Shown here piece after piece: positions 10,419-18,723 of a stretch of 20,135 nucleotides of DNA. The stretch covers positions 1 to 20,135 of the IMG/VR virus record IMGVR_UViG_3300006805_000214. One strand, given 5' to 3'. Each line of letters opens with the position of its first letter. Position 1 is the first letter of the stretch. Below the pieces are notes generated by a model. The model did no database searches. It was given only the letters and a program-made list of their open reading frames with translations, and was not told the DNA's origin. The position numbers and the translations under genes are program-made. Source of the stretch: a virus.

Positions 10419-10982
10419 ATGGACGAGGAAAAACAAAAATCGTACATTGACGCCATTACGGAGTTTGGCGGGCCAACGCGGCCTATTCATGTTACGCAGA
10501 ACAACTGGGAAGAGGAAACCAGAAAACTAGAAGAAGATATTCGCCAAAGCGCAGCTTTTGAAGGTAAGCTTGAGGCTTACGTTACCGAATACAAACTGGT
10601 TATTCCGCATGAAATACGGCACCTGCTTGAATATGGCGGCGTTATAACCGTAAGCACTGAAAGCCATTTGCTATTATTTGGGCATAAACATTGGGCTCGG
10701 TATGCGCGTATTCTTTCAAAGCTGGTTGGCACGAGCCCGGTTCTTAATTCAGTAGCCCGGCATACCTTTGGTAATATGTACCGGTTCAATAAGCTTAATG
10801 ATGACGGCAGCGTTGATATTCCAGCCGAACTGCTAGATTATGCTGAAATTACTAAAAAGGTTGCTATTATTGGCGTTGTATACCACGCCGAAATCCACAA
10901 TCGGGAGCTATACTTTAAAAACGAAGGGAGGGCAGCAAAAGAAAGCTTGCTGGCACGTTTTAAAAAAATCCGCTTTAATTAA
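10419..10982 (+). CDS. MraZ-like (SpoVT-AbrB fold) regulator
   Basis: I place the start at ATG 10419 (187 residues), because a longer frame from 10338 would cross the terminator. After a 45-residue acidic helical extension come two MraZ-type half domains. The first, 48-92, is GKLEAYVTEYKLVIPHEIRH then GVITVSTESHLLLFGHKHW. The second, 115-168, contains FNKLNDDGSVDIPAELLDYA then VAIIGVVYHAEIHNREL. MraZ is the conserved DNA-binding repressor at the head of the bacterial cell-division (dcw) cluster and forms a ring of 8 to 12 subunits. In both halves the DxxxR signature differs (VTEYK and LNDDGS), so DNA recognition may differ from host MraZ. Own -10 box, no leader, two SD-led genes downstream. 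Acting on host division genes is inference. Confidence 0.75.
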   Translation: MDEEKQKSYIDAITEFGGPTRPIHVTQNNWEEETRKLEEDIRQSAAFEGKLEAYVTEYKLVIPHEIRHLLEYGGVITVSTESHLLLFGHKHWARYARILSKLVGTSPVLNSVARHTFGNMYRFNKLNDDGSVDIPAELLDYAEITKKVAIIGVVYHAEIHNRELYFKNEGRAAKESLLARFKKIRFN

Positions 10983-11014
10983 CACTAAGCATAACAATTA
11001 ATAAGGAGTAAATT

Positions 11015-11347
11015 ATGCAGTTAGTAAAAACAGAATCGGGCGTAATTAATGTTGTTGAAGCACACAATGTAACCCGCGAAGAATTAGTCGCTATTGTTGA
11101 AAAGGCTGAAGCCTACGTTAAAGAGTCAAAAGAAAACCTAGCAAAATTTGATGAACTTGTAGGCAACGCACAAACCGAGCCAGCACCAACACCAGAACCA
11201 ACTCCACAGCCTGAAGTAAACGCACCTGTCGAACAGCCAGTACAACCTGAAGCGCCGGTTGAAGAACCAAAGCCAGAACCGCAGCCGCAAGTTGAACAGC
11301 CTGCACCAGAGCCGGTTAGCGATGACACCGCACCAGTGATACAATAG
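11015..11347 (+). CDS. Pro/Glu/Gln-rich protein with N-terminal helix
   Basis: The ORF starts after AAGGAG (110 residues). The first 50 residues (MQLVKTESGVINVVEAHNVT, then EELVAIVEKAEAYVKESKEN) are a small helical domain. From about 55 on it is low-complexity P, E, Q and V (PAPTPEPTPQPEV and similar), likely an extended, disordered arm. Similar Pro-rich linkers occur in this phage's endolysin and holin-like protein. There is no signal peptide. A scaffold or binding role is possible, but the function is unknown. Confidence 0.7.
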   Translation: MQLVKTESGVINVVEAHNVTREELVAIVEKAEAYVKESKENLAKFDELVGNAQTEPAPTPEPTPQPEVNAPVEQPVQPEAPVEEPKPEPQPQVEQPAPEPVSDDTAPVIQ

Positions 11348-11368
11348 TAAAAATAAACAAAAACAAAA

Positions 11369-11599
11369 ATGATCACCTTAATAGCAAACGTGGCTGAATT
11401 TCTTATCGTAACGGTATTTTTTAAATATATCGTGCTTCGGTGGGTAGCTGAAAAACTAGCAAAGTATTTTCAGCGGTTTTTTGTGCGCACCGAAAGGGAA
11501 ACAGCAATTTGGCTACACTACAGAAACAGGGCGCTTGGCATTGGGCATAAACATAAATCGCCCATAAAGTGCCGCGAAGGTTTATGTAGAATTGTTTAG
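11369..11599 (+). CDS. 76-aa membrane protein with basic tail
   Basis: It begins MITLIANVAEFLIVTVFFKY, with one or two membrane helices in the first 35 residues, followed by a strongly basic, His-containing tail (KYFQRFFVRTERE, GIGHKHKSPIKCREGLC) with two cysteines. The ribosome site is weak (A-rich leader). Its stop codon abuts the stop of the convergent VRR-NUC gene with no base between. The function is unknown. Confidence 0.6.
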   Translation: MITLIANVAEFLIVTVFFKYIVLRWVAEKLAKYFQRFFVRTERETAIWLHYRNRALGIGHKHKSPIKCREGLCRIV

Positions 11600-12172
11600 T
11601 TAAAACAAACTCTCATTAATAGGCAGGTCAAAGTACCTGCTTATTATATTTTTGGCTTCTAATTCGCCAACGGCAAAAGTAGCAAAGTAGCCTTGCTTGC
11701 GGTAATCTTGAAGCACTTTTGCTTGCTTTTCTATATGCAGCGAAGCCCAGTCGCCCTTCTTGCGTATCTTATAGTCGCGCTCTATTATGCGCCCCTTGCT
11801 GTCTTTATAAACACGTAGAGCCCGGCCGTCCCGGCGCATTTTAAGCTCAGTGCCAGCAGCCTTTAATTCAATAAGTAGTGCATGGTAGCCCTTGCGGGCC
11901 GCAAATATCATAATGTCAGGTTCGCTTGGGCTGCTTTGTTGCCGGTTATGCGTAGCCTTTTCGTAAGCGCTAGAGAAACCGCCAGAAGCGGTATCACAGC
12001 GAAAATGCACGCCCGGCAGTGTTTCGCGTAGCCAATCGCAAATAGCGATCTGTTCTTTTTGTTCATGCTTAACCACCCGCGGCCGGTCTGTTTTGCGGGC
12101 GTCAAAGTATTTGCGCTGCCTTGAAGTGTAGCGCCTAGTTTGAACTGCGGGTGTTCCGAATATAGAGCCCAT
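11600..12172 (-). CDS. VRR-NUC domain nuclease
   Basis: The protein has 190 residues. A PD-(D/E)xK site of the VRR-NUC type is visible: the N-terminal helix KHEQKEQIAICDWLRETLPG, then SSPSEPDIMIFAARKGYHAL (catalytic D), then LIELKAAGTELK (ExK), and a C-terminal helix with QDYRKQGYFATFAVGELEA. VRR-NUC proteins of phages act as Holliday-junction or flap nucleases in DNA repair and packaging. This is the last gene of the late minus-strand operon, after the holin-like gene, an odd place for a recombination gene. It may resolve DNA before packaging. The ribosome site is weak. Confidence 0.85.
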   Translation of the reverse strand: MGSIFGTPAVQTRRYTSRQRKYFDARKTDRPRVVKHEQKEQIAICDWLRETLPGVHFRCDTASGGFSSAYEKATHNRQQSSPSEPDIMIFAARKGYHALLIELKAAGTELKMRRDGRALRVYKDSKGRIIERDYKIRKKGDWASLHIEKQAKVLQDYRKQGYFATFAVGELEAKNIISRYFDLPINESLF

Positions 12173-12195
12173 GGCCCTATTTAATCATAACTAGC

Positions 12196-12660
12196 TTATG
12201 CCTGAAATTCTGCAGGGGTTTCTGGTGGCTGAACTGGCGGCACTTGTGGCTGCACAGTTTCAAGCGGAACTTCTTTGACAGTTTCTTTGTCGCCAGCAGG
12301 AACAAGCCCAGCTGTAGTAACTCGCTCTTTGCGTTCGCGGTATGCTTTTGCGTCACGCAACAGCTGTGTAAGGTCTTTTATGCCAAGGTATTTAAAGTGG
12401 TAGGCAGCAAGCGCAGCGGTAACTACGGCCGTTGTTCGTGAGCCTAGTACACTAGGGTTCTGGCTAACAGCTGTGGTTAGGTATTGAATTGCAACCGTAA
12501 CAAACGAAAGCGCGCCAAGCAAGAAGTTAATAACCTTTTCGCTTTGTAGGGCCAGCCACTTTTTAAGCAGCTGCAGAATAAGCGAAACGCCAAAACCAGC
12601 TAATACTGCCCAGTAGGTACCGGCAGGAACGTTATTTAATATTTCGGTGAGCATATCCAT
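12196..12660 (-). CDS. Holin-like membrane protein with Pro-rich tail
   Basis: The 154-residue protein starts at ATG 12660 behind AAGGAG. Three hydrophobic segments are seen (about 14-33 TYWAVLAGFGVSLILQLL, 42-64 EKVINFLLGALSFVTVAIQY, 75-92). A charged helix (RDAKAYRERKERV) and a Pro-rich tail (VQPQVPPVQPPETPAEF) follow. Size, membrane topology and position right after the endolysin fit a holin, which opens the membrane to release or activate the lysin. No sequence family is certain. The Pro-rich tail is unusual for a holin and could bind a partner. Confidence 0.65.
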   Translation of the reverse strand: MDMLTEILNNVPAGTYWAVLAGFGVSLILQLLKKWLALQSEKVINFLLGALSFVTVAIQYLTTAVSQNPSVLGSRTTAVVTAALAAYHFKYLGIKDLTQLLRDAKAYRERKERVTTAGLVPAGDKETVKEVPLETVQPQVPPVQPPETPAEFQA

Positions 12661-12670
12661 TGCTTACTCC

Positions 12671-14152
12671 TTATTTTTCTGTTTTCTTTTTAAACACATT
12701 GAAGAAATTAACAGCCCGAAGCAAAAAGCCTTCAACCTTGCCAACCACTGCAACAAGCTTTTCGCGGCTACTAAGGTTCTTGTATAGTTCCTTGGCTTCG
12801 TCTGCTAAGTCCATAGGCAAATCAAAAATCGAATCATCGTCTTCATCTTCAAGAAGCGGGCCAGTGTATTTATCGGGGTCTTGGCCGCTACTTAATGAAG
12901 CAACCGGTATGCCATACCACCAGTCATTATCTACGCTTTTTTGCGTTCGGACATACTTAACATCGTTTTTTTCAAACGTGCCAGCGCCAGTAACCTTTTG
13001 GCCCTTAACTAGCTGTAAGTCCATCTGAATACCAGCTTGATCTTTGACTACAATGCTATCAGTGGCAATATAAACTTTGTTGTCAGCCTTATACGTGGTC
13101 TTCCAGCCGGGTTTTGCAAGCACAAGGGTATCAGGGTCGGCTTTTGGTTTTTCTGGCTCAGGAGCGGGCTGTGTGACTGTAACAGGCACTTCTTTTGGTG
13201 GCTCTGGTGCGGGTACTGGTTGCGGGGCGGGCAATGGTGTCCGGTAAACCTTAACTATTTGGTTTGGCTGTAAACGTATATTTTGGCCTTCTGGCGCACC
13301 ATTAAGCTTACTGAAGCGAAGCCATTCATCTGGCCGTTCAAAGCTTGCCTGTTGGTAGCCAGCTGCTTTAAGCACATGACTAATACCCCAGCCACTTTGT
13401 ACGGTTATATTAACAATTTCTGGTTCTGGGCTTGGCTGCGGGGCCGGGGCTGGTGCAGAGGCCGGCGAACCAAGCGACTTTTTATAAACTTTATAGCTTA
13501 CGCCAAGCTTAATGCTTTTTGTTCCGTTAAGCTGGCCAAAGCGCTCCCATTCAGCTGGGTTCCCAAATTCAGCTTGAGAATAGCCGGCGTCACGTAACAG
13601 GTGGCTAATGCCGTAGCCTGCTTGTGCCTTAACTACAACATAATCAACTTCGGGGGCTGGCGCTGGTGCTGGTGCGGGGGGTTTTACAGGCTGAACTGGT
13701 ATTGGCGTATTGTTAGCATATTCAGCCCAGCCGGTTATAGGGCCATATACGCTGGACTTTTTAACTTGGCCGTCCCACGAATCAACTATAAAAACGGTTG
13801 AGCCTTCAATACGGTCAACTAAACAAAAATGCGTTCCAAAGCTGTTATTAGCCTTAATGCGCACAATACAGTTGCGGCTAGGAACAGCAGAGTTATTGCC
13901 CGAACGGCGAACTACAATATTCCCGTTATACGCGCTGATAGAGCCCCAGCCAAGGTCATCACGAATACCATCGTCGACATCGATATATATGCCACGATCG
14001 CGGAGTGCTGCGTTTAGCTGGATCGGGTCAATACCTTTACCAAATCGCTCTAGTAGATTACTGAATGAAGTTAGGAAACAGCCAATCTGATTAATCCTAT
14101 ACTTACCGTTGATGCCCTGTATTTCGTTATAGTTTTTTTGACCGTAAGCCAT
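12671..14152 (-). CDS. Endolysin, papain-like peptidase with LysM-like repeats
   Basis: The 493-residue protein starts at ATG 14152 after AAAGGA. Residues 1-140 are a papain-fold (C39-like) domain with Cys25 (NQIGCFLTSFSNL), His108 (FGTHFCLVD) and Asp124 (FIVDSWDG) as probable triad. Two Ala-Pro-rich linkers separate two similar repeats at about 171-224 and 246-303. Both have a GxGISHxLxxAGYxQAxF pattern ending in LNG and a basic VY, which resembles LysM folds that bind cell-wall glycan. A third region (340-420) with WWYGIPVASL resembles an SH3b-type domain, and an acidic segment and amphipathic C-terminus follow. This arrangement cleaves cell-wall peptide cross-links and binds wall sugars. 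It lies before the holin-like gene in the late operon. Confidence 0.8.
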   Translation of the reverse strand: MAYGQKNYNEIQGINGKYRINQIGCFLTSFSNLLERFGKGIDPIQLNAALRDRGIYIDVDDGIRDDLGWGSISAYNGNIVVRRSGNNSAVPSRNCIVRIKANNSFGTHFCLVDRIEGSTVFIVDSWDGQVKKSSVYGPITGWAEYANNTPIPVQPVKPPAPAPAPAPEVDYVVVKAQAGYGISHLLRDAGYSQAEFGNPAEWERFGQLNGTKSIKLGVSYKVYKKSLGSPASAPAPAPQPSPEPEIVNITVQSGWGISHVLKAAGYQQASFERPDEWLRFSKLNGAPEGQNIRLQPNQIVKVYRTPLPAPQPVPAPEPPKEVPVTVTQPAPEPEKPKADPDTLVLAKPGWKTTYKADNKVYIATDSIVVKDQAGIQMDLQLVKGQKVTGAGTFEKNDVKYVRTQKSVDNDWWYGIPVASLSSGQDPDKYTGPLLEDEDDDSIFDLPMDLADEAKELYKNLSSREKLVAVVGKVEGFLLRAVNFFNVFKKKTEK

Positions 14153-14184
14153 ATATTTCCTTTACGTTAATATTATCATAACCG

Positions 14185-15711
14185 TTATAAATAGGCGCAC
14201 TTCGCTCGCAAGATGCCAACACCTCTGTCGGTTGCAAGGTAAATATTAGTCATGCTTCCTGTGGTGGTGCGAATATTAAAGAAGTAATCGGTAGCCGAAC
14301 TCAAGTCTTCATATCCTTGAGTGTGCATAGTGTGTGACAATATCGTATTTGAAGTGGCCTGACCGCTTGCAGTATATTGCTTATTGCTTTCTGAGTTATT
14401 GGCCGTCGATAGTGTTCCTGCTACCGTAACGTCACTACCGGAACCCCTATCGGCATAGAGCGTCATCTGATTGGACACTTCCCATGCTCCAACTGGTATG
14501 TTAATTTTTGCTTGGGCTATGTTATACCATACGTTAAGTGTTGGTGAACCCTGTGCTGTAATAGTCCTATAGTGAGACTCAACCGTCCATTTGTTCGCCT
14601 TGGATGGGAACCCGTATGGCGTCTTTTGCATGGAGTAACTTACCGTGCCAATTCCACCCGTCGTTGGCAGCGTCTCACCCTCTGGTACTTGAATTGTGTA
14701 GGTAGTATCAGTAGAAAACGTTTGAGCGGTAATTATCCCAAAGTTTGTAGTCCCGGCCGTAATGTTGGTGCCCGTGACAGAGTTAGTGAATGGGGTGTCT
14801 GTATTAGACGCTGTAGCCGAGTTTTGAGCAGTAAGATTGTTAGCGTTAGCAGATAAATCGTTACCATTCCCGTTAAAGGTATAGGCTGATACTAGGGAAG
14901 TTTCCGACCCCGTAAGGGTTTGATTCATTGATGCTTTGACGGTTGCTGCCGATAGAACTGAAGAGTAGATTGCTACTTGAGCAATTTTGCCGGGGAAAAA
15001 TGCCCCCCCATTATATGACCCTATTTCTAGGTTGCCAGCCTGTACTAAAGCAGTCCCAGGCGAGGCTTGTGTGTACGATGAAGGCACAAGAACTCCATCA
15101 AAGTAAATAGTCGATGCGTTTCCTGACATATCTAAAGTTGCTGCAACATGAGTCCATTTATTTAATGGGAGGGACTGATAAGATTCACCATATTCATTAG
15201 GGGATGCTGCTGCGCCTATACCTTGAATGCGGATTTGCCCGTTACCAGTCATTTGCAGAATCCAGCCACTCGTACCGTTATAGCGACTCACAATACCAGA
15301 ACCAGCATAGGAAGTAGGTTTCACCCATGCACTCACAGTAAAGTCGTCTGTAAAGGTCATACCTGAAGGAGACGACTTACTCCAATACTGGTTTGTTCCA
15401 TTGAGTGATGTACATTGAGTTGGCGCAGCTACTGACCTCGGAAGTTTTAGTCGCATACCAACTGAAGTAATTCCTGTAGTGTTGACCCCCGATACAACAG
15501 CAGTGTAAGATCTGTTACCTAATGCGGTTATTGAAGTTAGAGAATGCCCAAAATCTTCCCATCCCTGCTGTGGCAAGTTGCCCTCAATCTCGTCAATTAA
15601 GGTTTGCACCTCAATATTCTTAGTTGTAGGTGTTCCACTTTTGTCTACGGTTGGAATAAGATCAGTTAGGTTGAGCGTTGTATCGGTTGAGAGTCCTGTA
15701 ATTTTTGGCAT
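14185..15711 (-). CDS. Tail fiber / receptor-binding protein with LamG-like domain
   Basis: The 508-residue protein opens with a short tail-attachment type N-terminus (MPKITGLSTDTTLNLTDLIP). A LamG/concanavalin-like jelly roll occupies about 98-265: TFTDDFTVSAWVKPTSY, SGWILQMTGNGQIRIQG, LPLNKWTHVAATLDMSGN, ASTIYFDGVLVP and GKIAQVAIYSSVLS are its typical strands. The rest (300-508) is beta-rich fiber sequence. LamG-like domains bind carbohydrate or protein ligands on cell surfaces, so this is the likely receptor binder. It is encoded just after the tail-tip protein and before the endolysin, as expected for the distal end of a siphovirus tail module. Confidence 0.8.
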   Translation of the reverse strand: MPKITGLSTDTTLNLTDLIPTVDKSGTPTTKNIEVQTLIDEIEGNLPQQGWEDFGHSLTSITALGNRSYTAVVSGVNTTGITSVGMRLKLPRSVAAPTQCTSLNGTNQYWSKSSPSGMTFTDDFTVSAWVKPTSYAGSGIVSRYNGTSGWILQMTGNGQIRIQGIGAAASPNEYGESYQSLPLNKWTHVAATLDMSGNASTIYFDGVLVPSSYTQASPGTALVQAGNLEIGSYNGGAFFPGKIAQVAIYSSVLSAATVKASMNQTLTGSETSLVSAYTFNGNGNDLSANANNLTAQNSATASNTDTPFTNSVTGTNITAGTTNFGIITAQTFSTDTTYTIQVPEGETLPTTGGIGTVSYSMQKTPYGFPSKANKWTVESHYRTITAQGSPTLNVWYNIAQAKINIPVGAWEVSNQMTLYADRGSGSDVTVAGTLSTANNSESNKQYTASGQATSNTILSHTMHTQGYEDLSSATDYFFNIRTTTGSMTNIYLATDRGVGILRAKCAYL

Positions 15712-15733
15712 TATGGTTATCCTTGTTTATATA

Positions 15734-17938
15734 TTATGTTGGTGAACTTGGATTATCAATCGTTTGTTGTGCTAACAGCTCTTTTGTCATGCGTTCAATA
15801 GTTGGCGTTAGTCTTGGTGGCAATGCGCCAAGCTCAAGTGTTACATATGTTACATGGTAATCTCTTCGCACTATCATAAGTTGTAGCTGGTCTATAAAAC
15901 TTCCAAATCCAGCAAAGCCAATCACCTTGCCGGGCGTAAGTAGTGTTATGTCCATATCCCTTGCAAGAACAGTTACAGTCGTTTGATTCTGCTCCTCTTG
16001 AAACTCTTCAAGAATACTCAATCCCATAGCGTCTGCCGTTTGTGGATGCGTGACCCTGTTATCAGTCTTTTGTTTTAATCGAAGTCCATAACGGGCAATG
16101 CTTGAACCGCTAGTATACTCGCTGTAGAGGTTCACCCCGCTCGTCTGGCCACCCGTAAATAGAACATCATTGACGACATTCTCGATCGATAAAGATAGAT
16201 CAAGCGAACTAATATGATGCCCCTTTACTAGTGTAAAGTCTGGCGTTTCGGAAATATGCTTCATATCAAGTATTGAGGTTCCAGGATCGGCACGGTAGTA
16301 ATAACCGCTCGGACACATATCCTTAACAGCCTTAATAACATCTAGTACGGTATTGGTGTTTAGATAATACTTTAGGCTTAGATCGGTTGCTTCAATACTA
16401 TCTTCAGTATATGTAACCCGACCACCGCGCAAGTTATAGTCATCTATTGTCGGTGCAAGCATCTCTGTGACAGGCTCTTTTAAGAAGAAGCTAGCAGATG
16501 TTGATTTGTCTCCTGAGTATGTCTTAAACCATAGGTCGCCCGTATTTGCCGAGTACACGCCGCCACCGGACCCACCGCCATAGACTGCGGAATAAAGTGA
16601 GCCGGCTCCATAGACATTTGTTGATGATAAGCTGACGTATATACTTTGTCCTGACCCAACCGCAATCGTAAAGAAAAAGCTCGATCCATCATGAGAAGAT
16701 GGGAATCCAAATAATACTTCCTCTGCGCCCGATGTGCTTACTGTTTTCGTTGTAGAGTCTATAGCGGTTCCATTGGCTGTATCGTAAAGCGTTACCGTAA
16801 CATTAGCGCTGCCATTGAGCTTTAGTGCTACTGCCGCTATATTGGTTGATCCCACCGCGACAGACTGGCCGGCTCTGCTCCAGGCACCGCCGGAGCTATT
16901 AACGATATCAAACGAATCTTCGGTCAGTTGCGACTGATCAAGTGTGTAGTTTGCTGATGCACCTCTTGCAATGTAACTATTTAGATCAAGACCGTCACTG
17001 TAAGCGAGCATTTGTATACCACTAGAGTTACTTCCGTACCTGGCGGTTAATTTATTGACTTGGCCAGAGAACATTAACTTCCCGTTTGGGTAGTAGTAAT
17101 TGTATTCGTATACTTGGACTCTGTTGCCGTTACGAATGAGCACGTCTTGGTCTGTCTGGTCGCCGGGCAAGAATACTGGTACTGCGCCTTCTGTAAGTAA
17201 TGGTAGATCGTCCTCTGTTAGTATCGGATCACCAGCTTCAGTAAGAATTGGTTCTGTTGGCTGGCGACTAACATCAGGAAATACGGCAACATCTATGTTG
17301 ATACTGCACCCGATATTATTTGCCTCTTCTTGCAATGCAAACTTAGATGTAACCTTTGGTAAGTTCCCAAGATAACGACCATCGTTGGTGAACATTTTAT
17401 AAACATGCCGTATTGGTACATCGGCAGGAGCAACGGTAAAGTCATAGTGCCAGTAAACCGTTATCTGTACTGAGTCAATATTCGCGCTACCGCTACCGGA
17501 TATATTCATCGCGCTTAATGTAACGCCAAACCCAGAGTTATTTATTTCGGCGACTGTCCACGTTGTCCCCCATAAATCTTCAGCTCCGCCGTAAGCTTTT
17601 ACTTCATAAATAAACGGATAACCACTTGTCGTGGCTTTGTCGTCGCCGGTCGCAACTCCGCCCTTCATAAGTTTTACAACAGAGTCAACAGCCTGAATAC
17701 CATATCGCTTAACCTCTACTAATATACCGTCAACAACGGCAGAATCTGGCAGATTAAATCCAAAGTTAGAGAGCAAAAGCTCGTTGCTTCTTAATCCACC
17801 GCTAGGCCATATGTTATCTGTCGTGGTATTGTCAGTTACTTTAGCGTTGTTAGGATTAGTCCATGCGACATCACTACCGCCGCCATCGGCTGCTGTACCG
17901 GGTAGAAATGGTCCGGAACTATAGTTAAGCGTTGGCAT
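15734..17938 (-). CDS. Tail-tip / tail-associated baseplate protein
   Basis: The 734-residue protein follows Dit, the usual place of the Tal/gp37-like tail-tip protein. The N-terminal 180 residues form a jelly-roll type structural domain (WTVAEINNSGFGVTLSAMNI then SVQITVYW). Then comes a tail-hub-like region (RNGNRVQVYEYNYYYPNGKL, GIQMLAYSDGLDLNSY). It is interrupted by a Gly/Ser/Thr-rich beta domain (about 335-490) before the hub resumes (LNTNTVLDVIKAVKDMCPSG) and ends LELGALPPRLTPTIERM. A threefold short repeat with core LTE lies at about 226-247 (EPILTEAGDPILTEDD then LPLLTE). The function is to join the tube to the fibers and perhaps carry host-binding inserts. Confidence 0.8.
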   Translation of the reverse strand: MPTLNYSSGPFLPGTAADGGGSDVAWTNPNNAKVTDNTTTDNIWPSGGLRSNELLLSNFGFNLPDSAVVDGILVEVKRYGIQAVDSVVKLMKGGVATGDDKATTSGYPFIYEVKAYGGAEDLWGTTWTVAEINNSGFGVTLSAMNISGSGSANIDSVQITVYWHYDFTVAPADVPIRHVYKMFTNDGRYLGNLPKVTSKFALQEEANNIGCSINIDVAVFPDVSRQPTEPILTEAGDPILTEDDLPLLTEGAVPVFLPGDQTDQDVLIRNGNRVQVYEYNYYYPNGKLMFSGQVNKLTARYGSNSSGIQMLAYSDGLDLNSYIARGASANYTLDQSQLTEDSFDIVNSSGGAWSRAGQSVAVGSTNIAAVALKLNGSANVTVTLYDTANGTAIDSTTKTVSTSGAEEVLFGFPSSHDGSSFFFTIAVGSGQSIYVSLSSTNVYGAGSLYSAVYGGGSGGGVYSANTGDLWFKTYSGDKSTSASFFLKEPVTEMLAPTIDDYNLRGGRVTYTEDSIEATDLSLKYYLNTNTVLDVIKAVKDMCPSGYYYRADPGTSILDMKHISETPDFTLVKGHHISSLDLSLSIENVVNDVLFTGGQTSGVNLYSEYTSGSSIARYGLRLKQKTDNRVTHPQTADAMGLSILEEFQEEQNQTTVTVLARDMDITLLTPGKVIGFAGFGSFIDQLQLMIVRRDYHVTYVTLELGALPPRLTPTIERMTKELLAQQTIDNPSSPT

Positions 17939-17946
17939 AATGGCAC

Positions 17947-18723
17947 CTATAGATACAAAGCATAATAGTCCACATTAATGTCAAAGTTACGAGTTGCAAA
18001 TCCGTCACCGTAAGTAAAGTCGTGGCTGCCGGGTTCAAACTCAGGAAATGCACCCATAAAATCAATTTCGGCGCCATTTAGCTTGACGGTTTTATTTACA
18101 CAGTCGATTTCAATAACATCGTCATCGACAAAGCTTTGGCCGGTAATATTAATACTCTGGCCGGTGTCGTCATTACTAAACGATAAATGTCCGGTTCCGC
18201 CGGTGACGGTGTTGAGTGTAATCGTTATAACCGGCAATTGGTATGGCGCTGTGCCAATAAAAGTATGGCTGTCCGTGTATGATCCAAGGGTGCGTGCCGA
18301 TGCACTTAGTGCGGAAGTACTGCTAGTTGCCTTGCCAAATGGGTTACTGCAAAAGAACTCAATATCGAAGTTAGCAAACGACAAGCCGTTTGGCCGGTCG
18401 ATCGACATACTGTTTAGTGATGCAATGTACCGCCTTGTGCCACCTGCGTGGTCAATATCTAGATTCTTCTCTTTACCTCTGAAGTACGCCTTGAATGTAT
18501 CAAGTTTTGAATCGAGATCGCTAATTGAGGTGCCAATAATCTTACCGCTTAGTTGTATCGTCCGGCTTGGGTAGTTAGGGTCCATTACGGTGCTACTGTT
18601 TGAAAACGCTAGCGAGAAGCGCTCCATCTCTTTTTCTGGCATAGAATCGTGGCCGGACATGTTGCTAATCAAGATTGATGCAGTTTGAAGATCATTGCCA
18701 TCAAAAGAAACTTCTGTAGCCAT
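17947..18723 (-). CDS. Distal tail protein (Dit)
   Basis: The 258-residue protein sits between tape measure and tail-tip genes, as Dit does. The N-terminal half has the Dit belt features: PSRTIQLSGKIIGTSISDLD then KLDTFKAYFRGKEKNLDID, and RRYIASLNSMSIDRPNGL. The C-terminal half is a galectin-like sheet (YQLPVITITLNTVTGGTGHL then VIEIDCVNKTVKLNG). Dit forms a hexameric ring at the distal end of the tube and recruits the tip. Its ATG overlaps the tape-measure stop by one base (TAATG). Confidence 0.85.
   Translation of the reverse strand: MATEVSFDGNDLQTASILISNMSGHDSMPEKEMERFSLAFSNSSTVMDPNYPSRTIQLSGKIIGTSISDLDSKLDTFKAYFRGKEKNLDIDHAGGTRRYIASLNSMSIDRPNGLSFANFDIEFFCSNPFGKATSSTSALSASARTLGSYTDSHTFIGTAPYQLPVITITLNTVTGGTGHLSFSNDDTGQSINITGQSFVDDDVIEIDCVNKTVKLNGAEIDFMGAFPEFEPGSHDFTYGDGFATRNFDINVDYYALYL

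Noticed and set aside
11113-11376. Gly/Cys/Ser-rich minus-strand ORFs at the Pro-rich gene
   Set aside because: They are the antisense of repeated Pro/Glu/Gln codons. The plus frame has a ribosome site.
13037-14090. Trp/Gly-rich plus-strand ORFs inside the endolysin gene
   Set aside because: They are antisense products of the Pro/Ala linkers and repeats, with no start signals.
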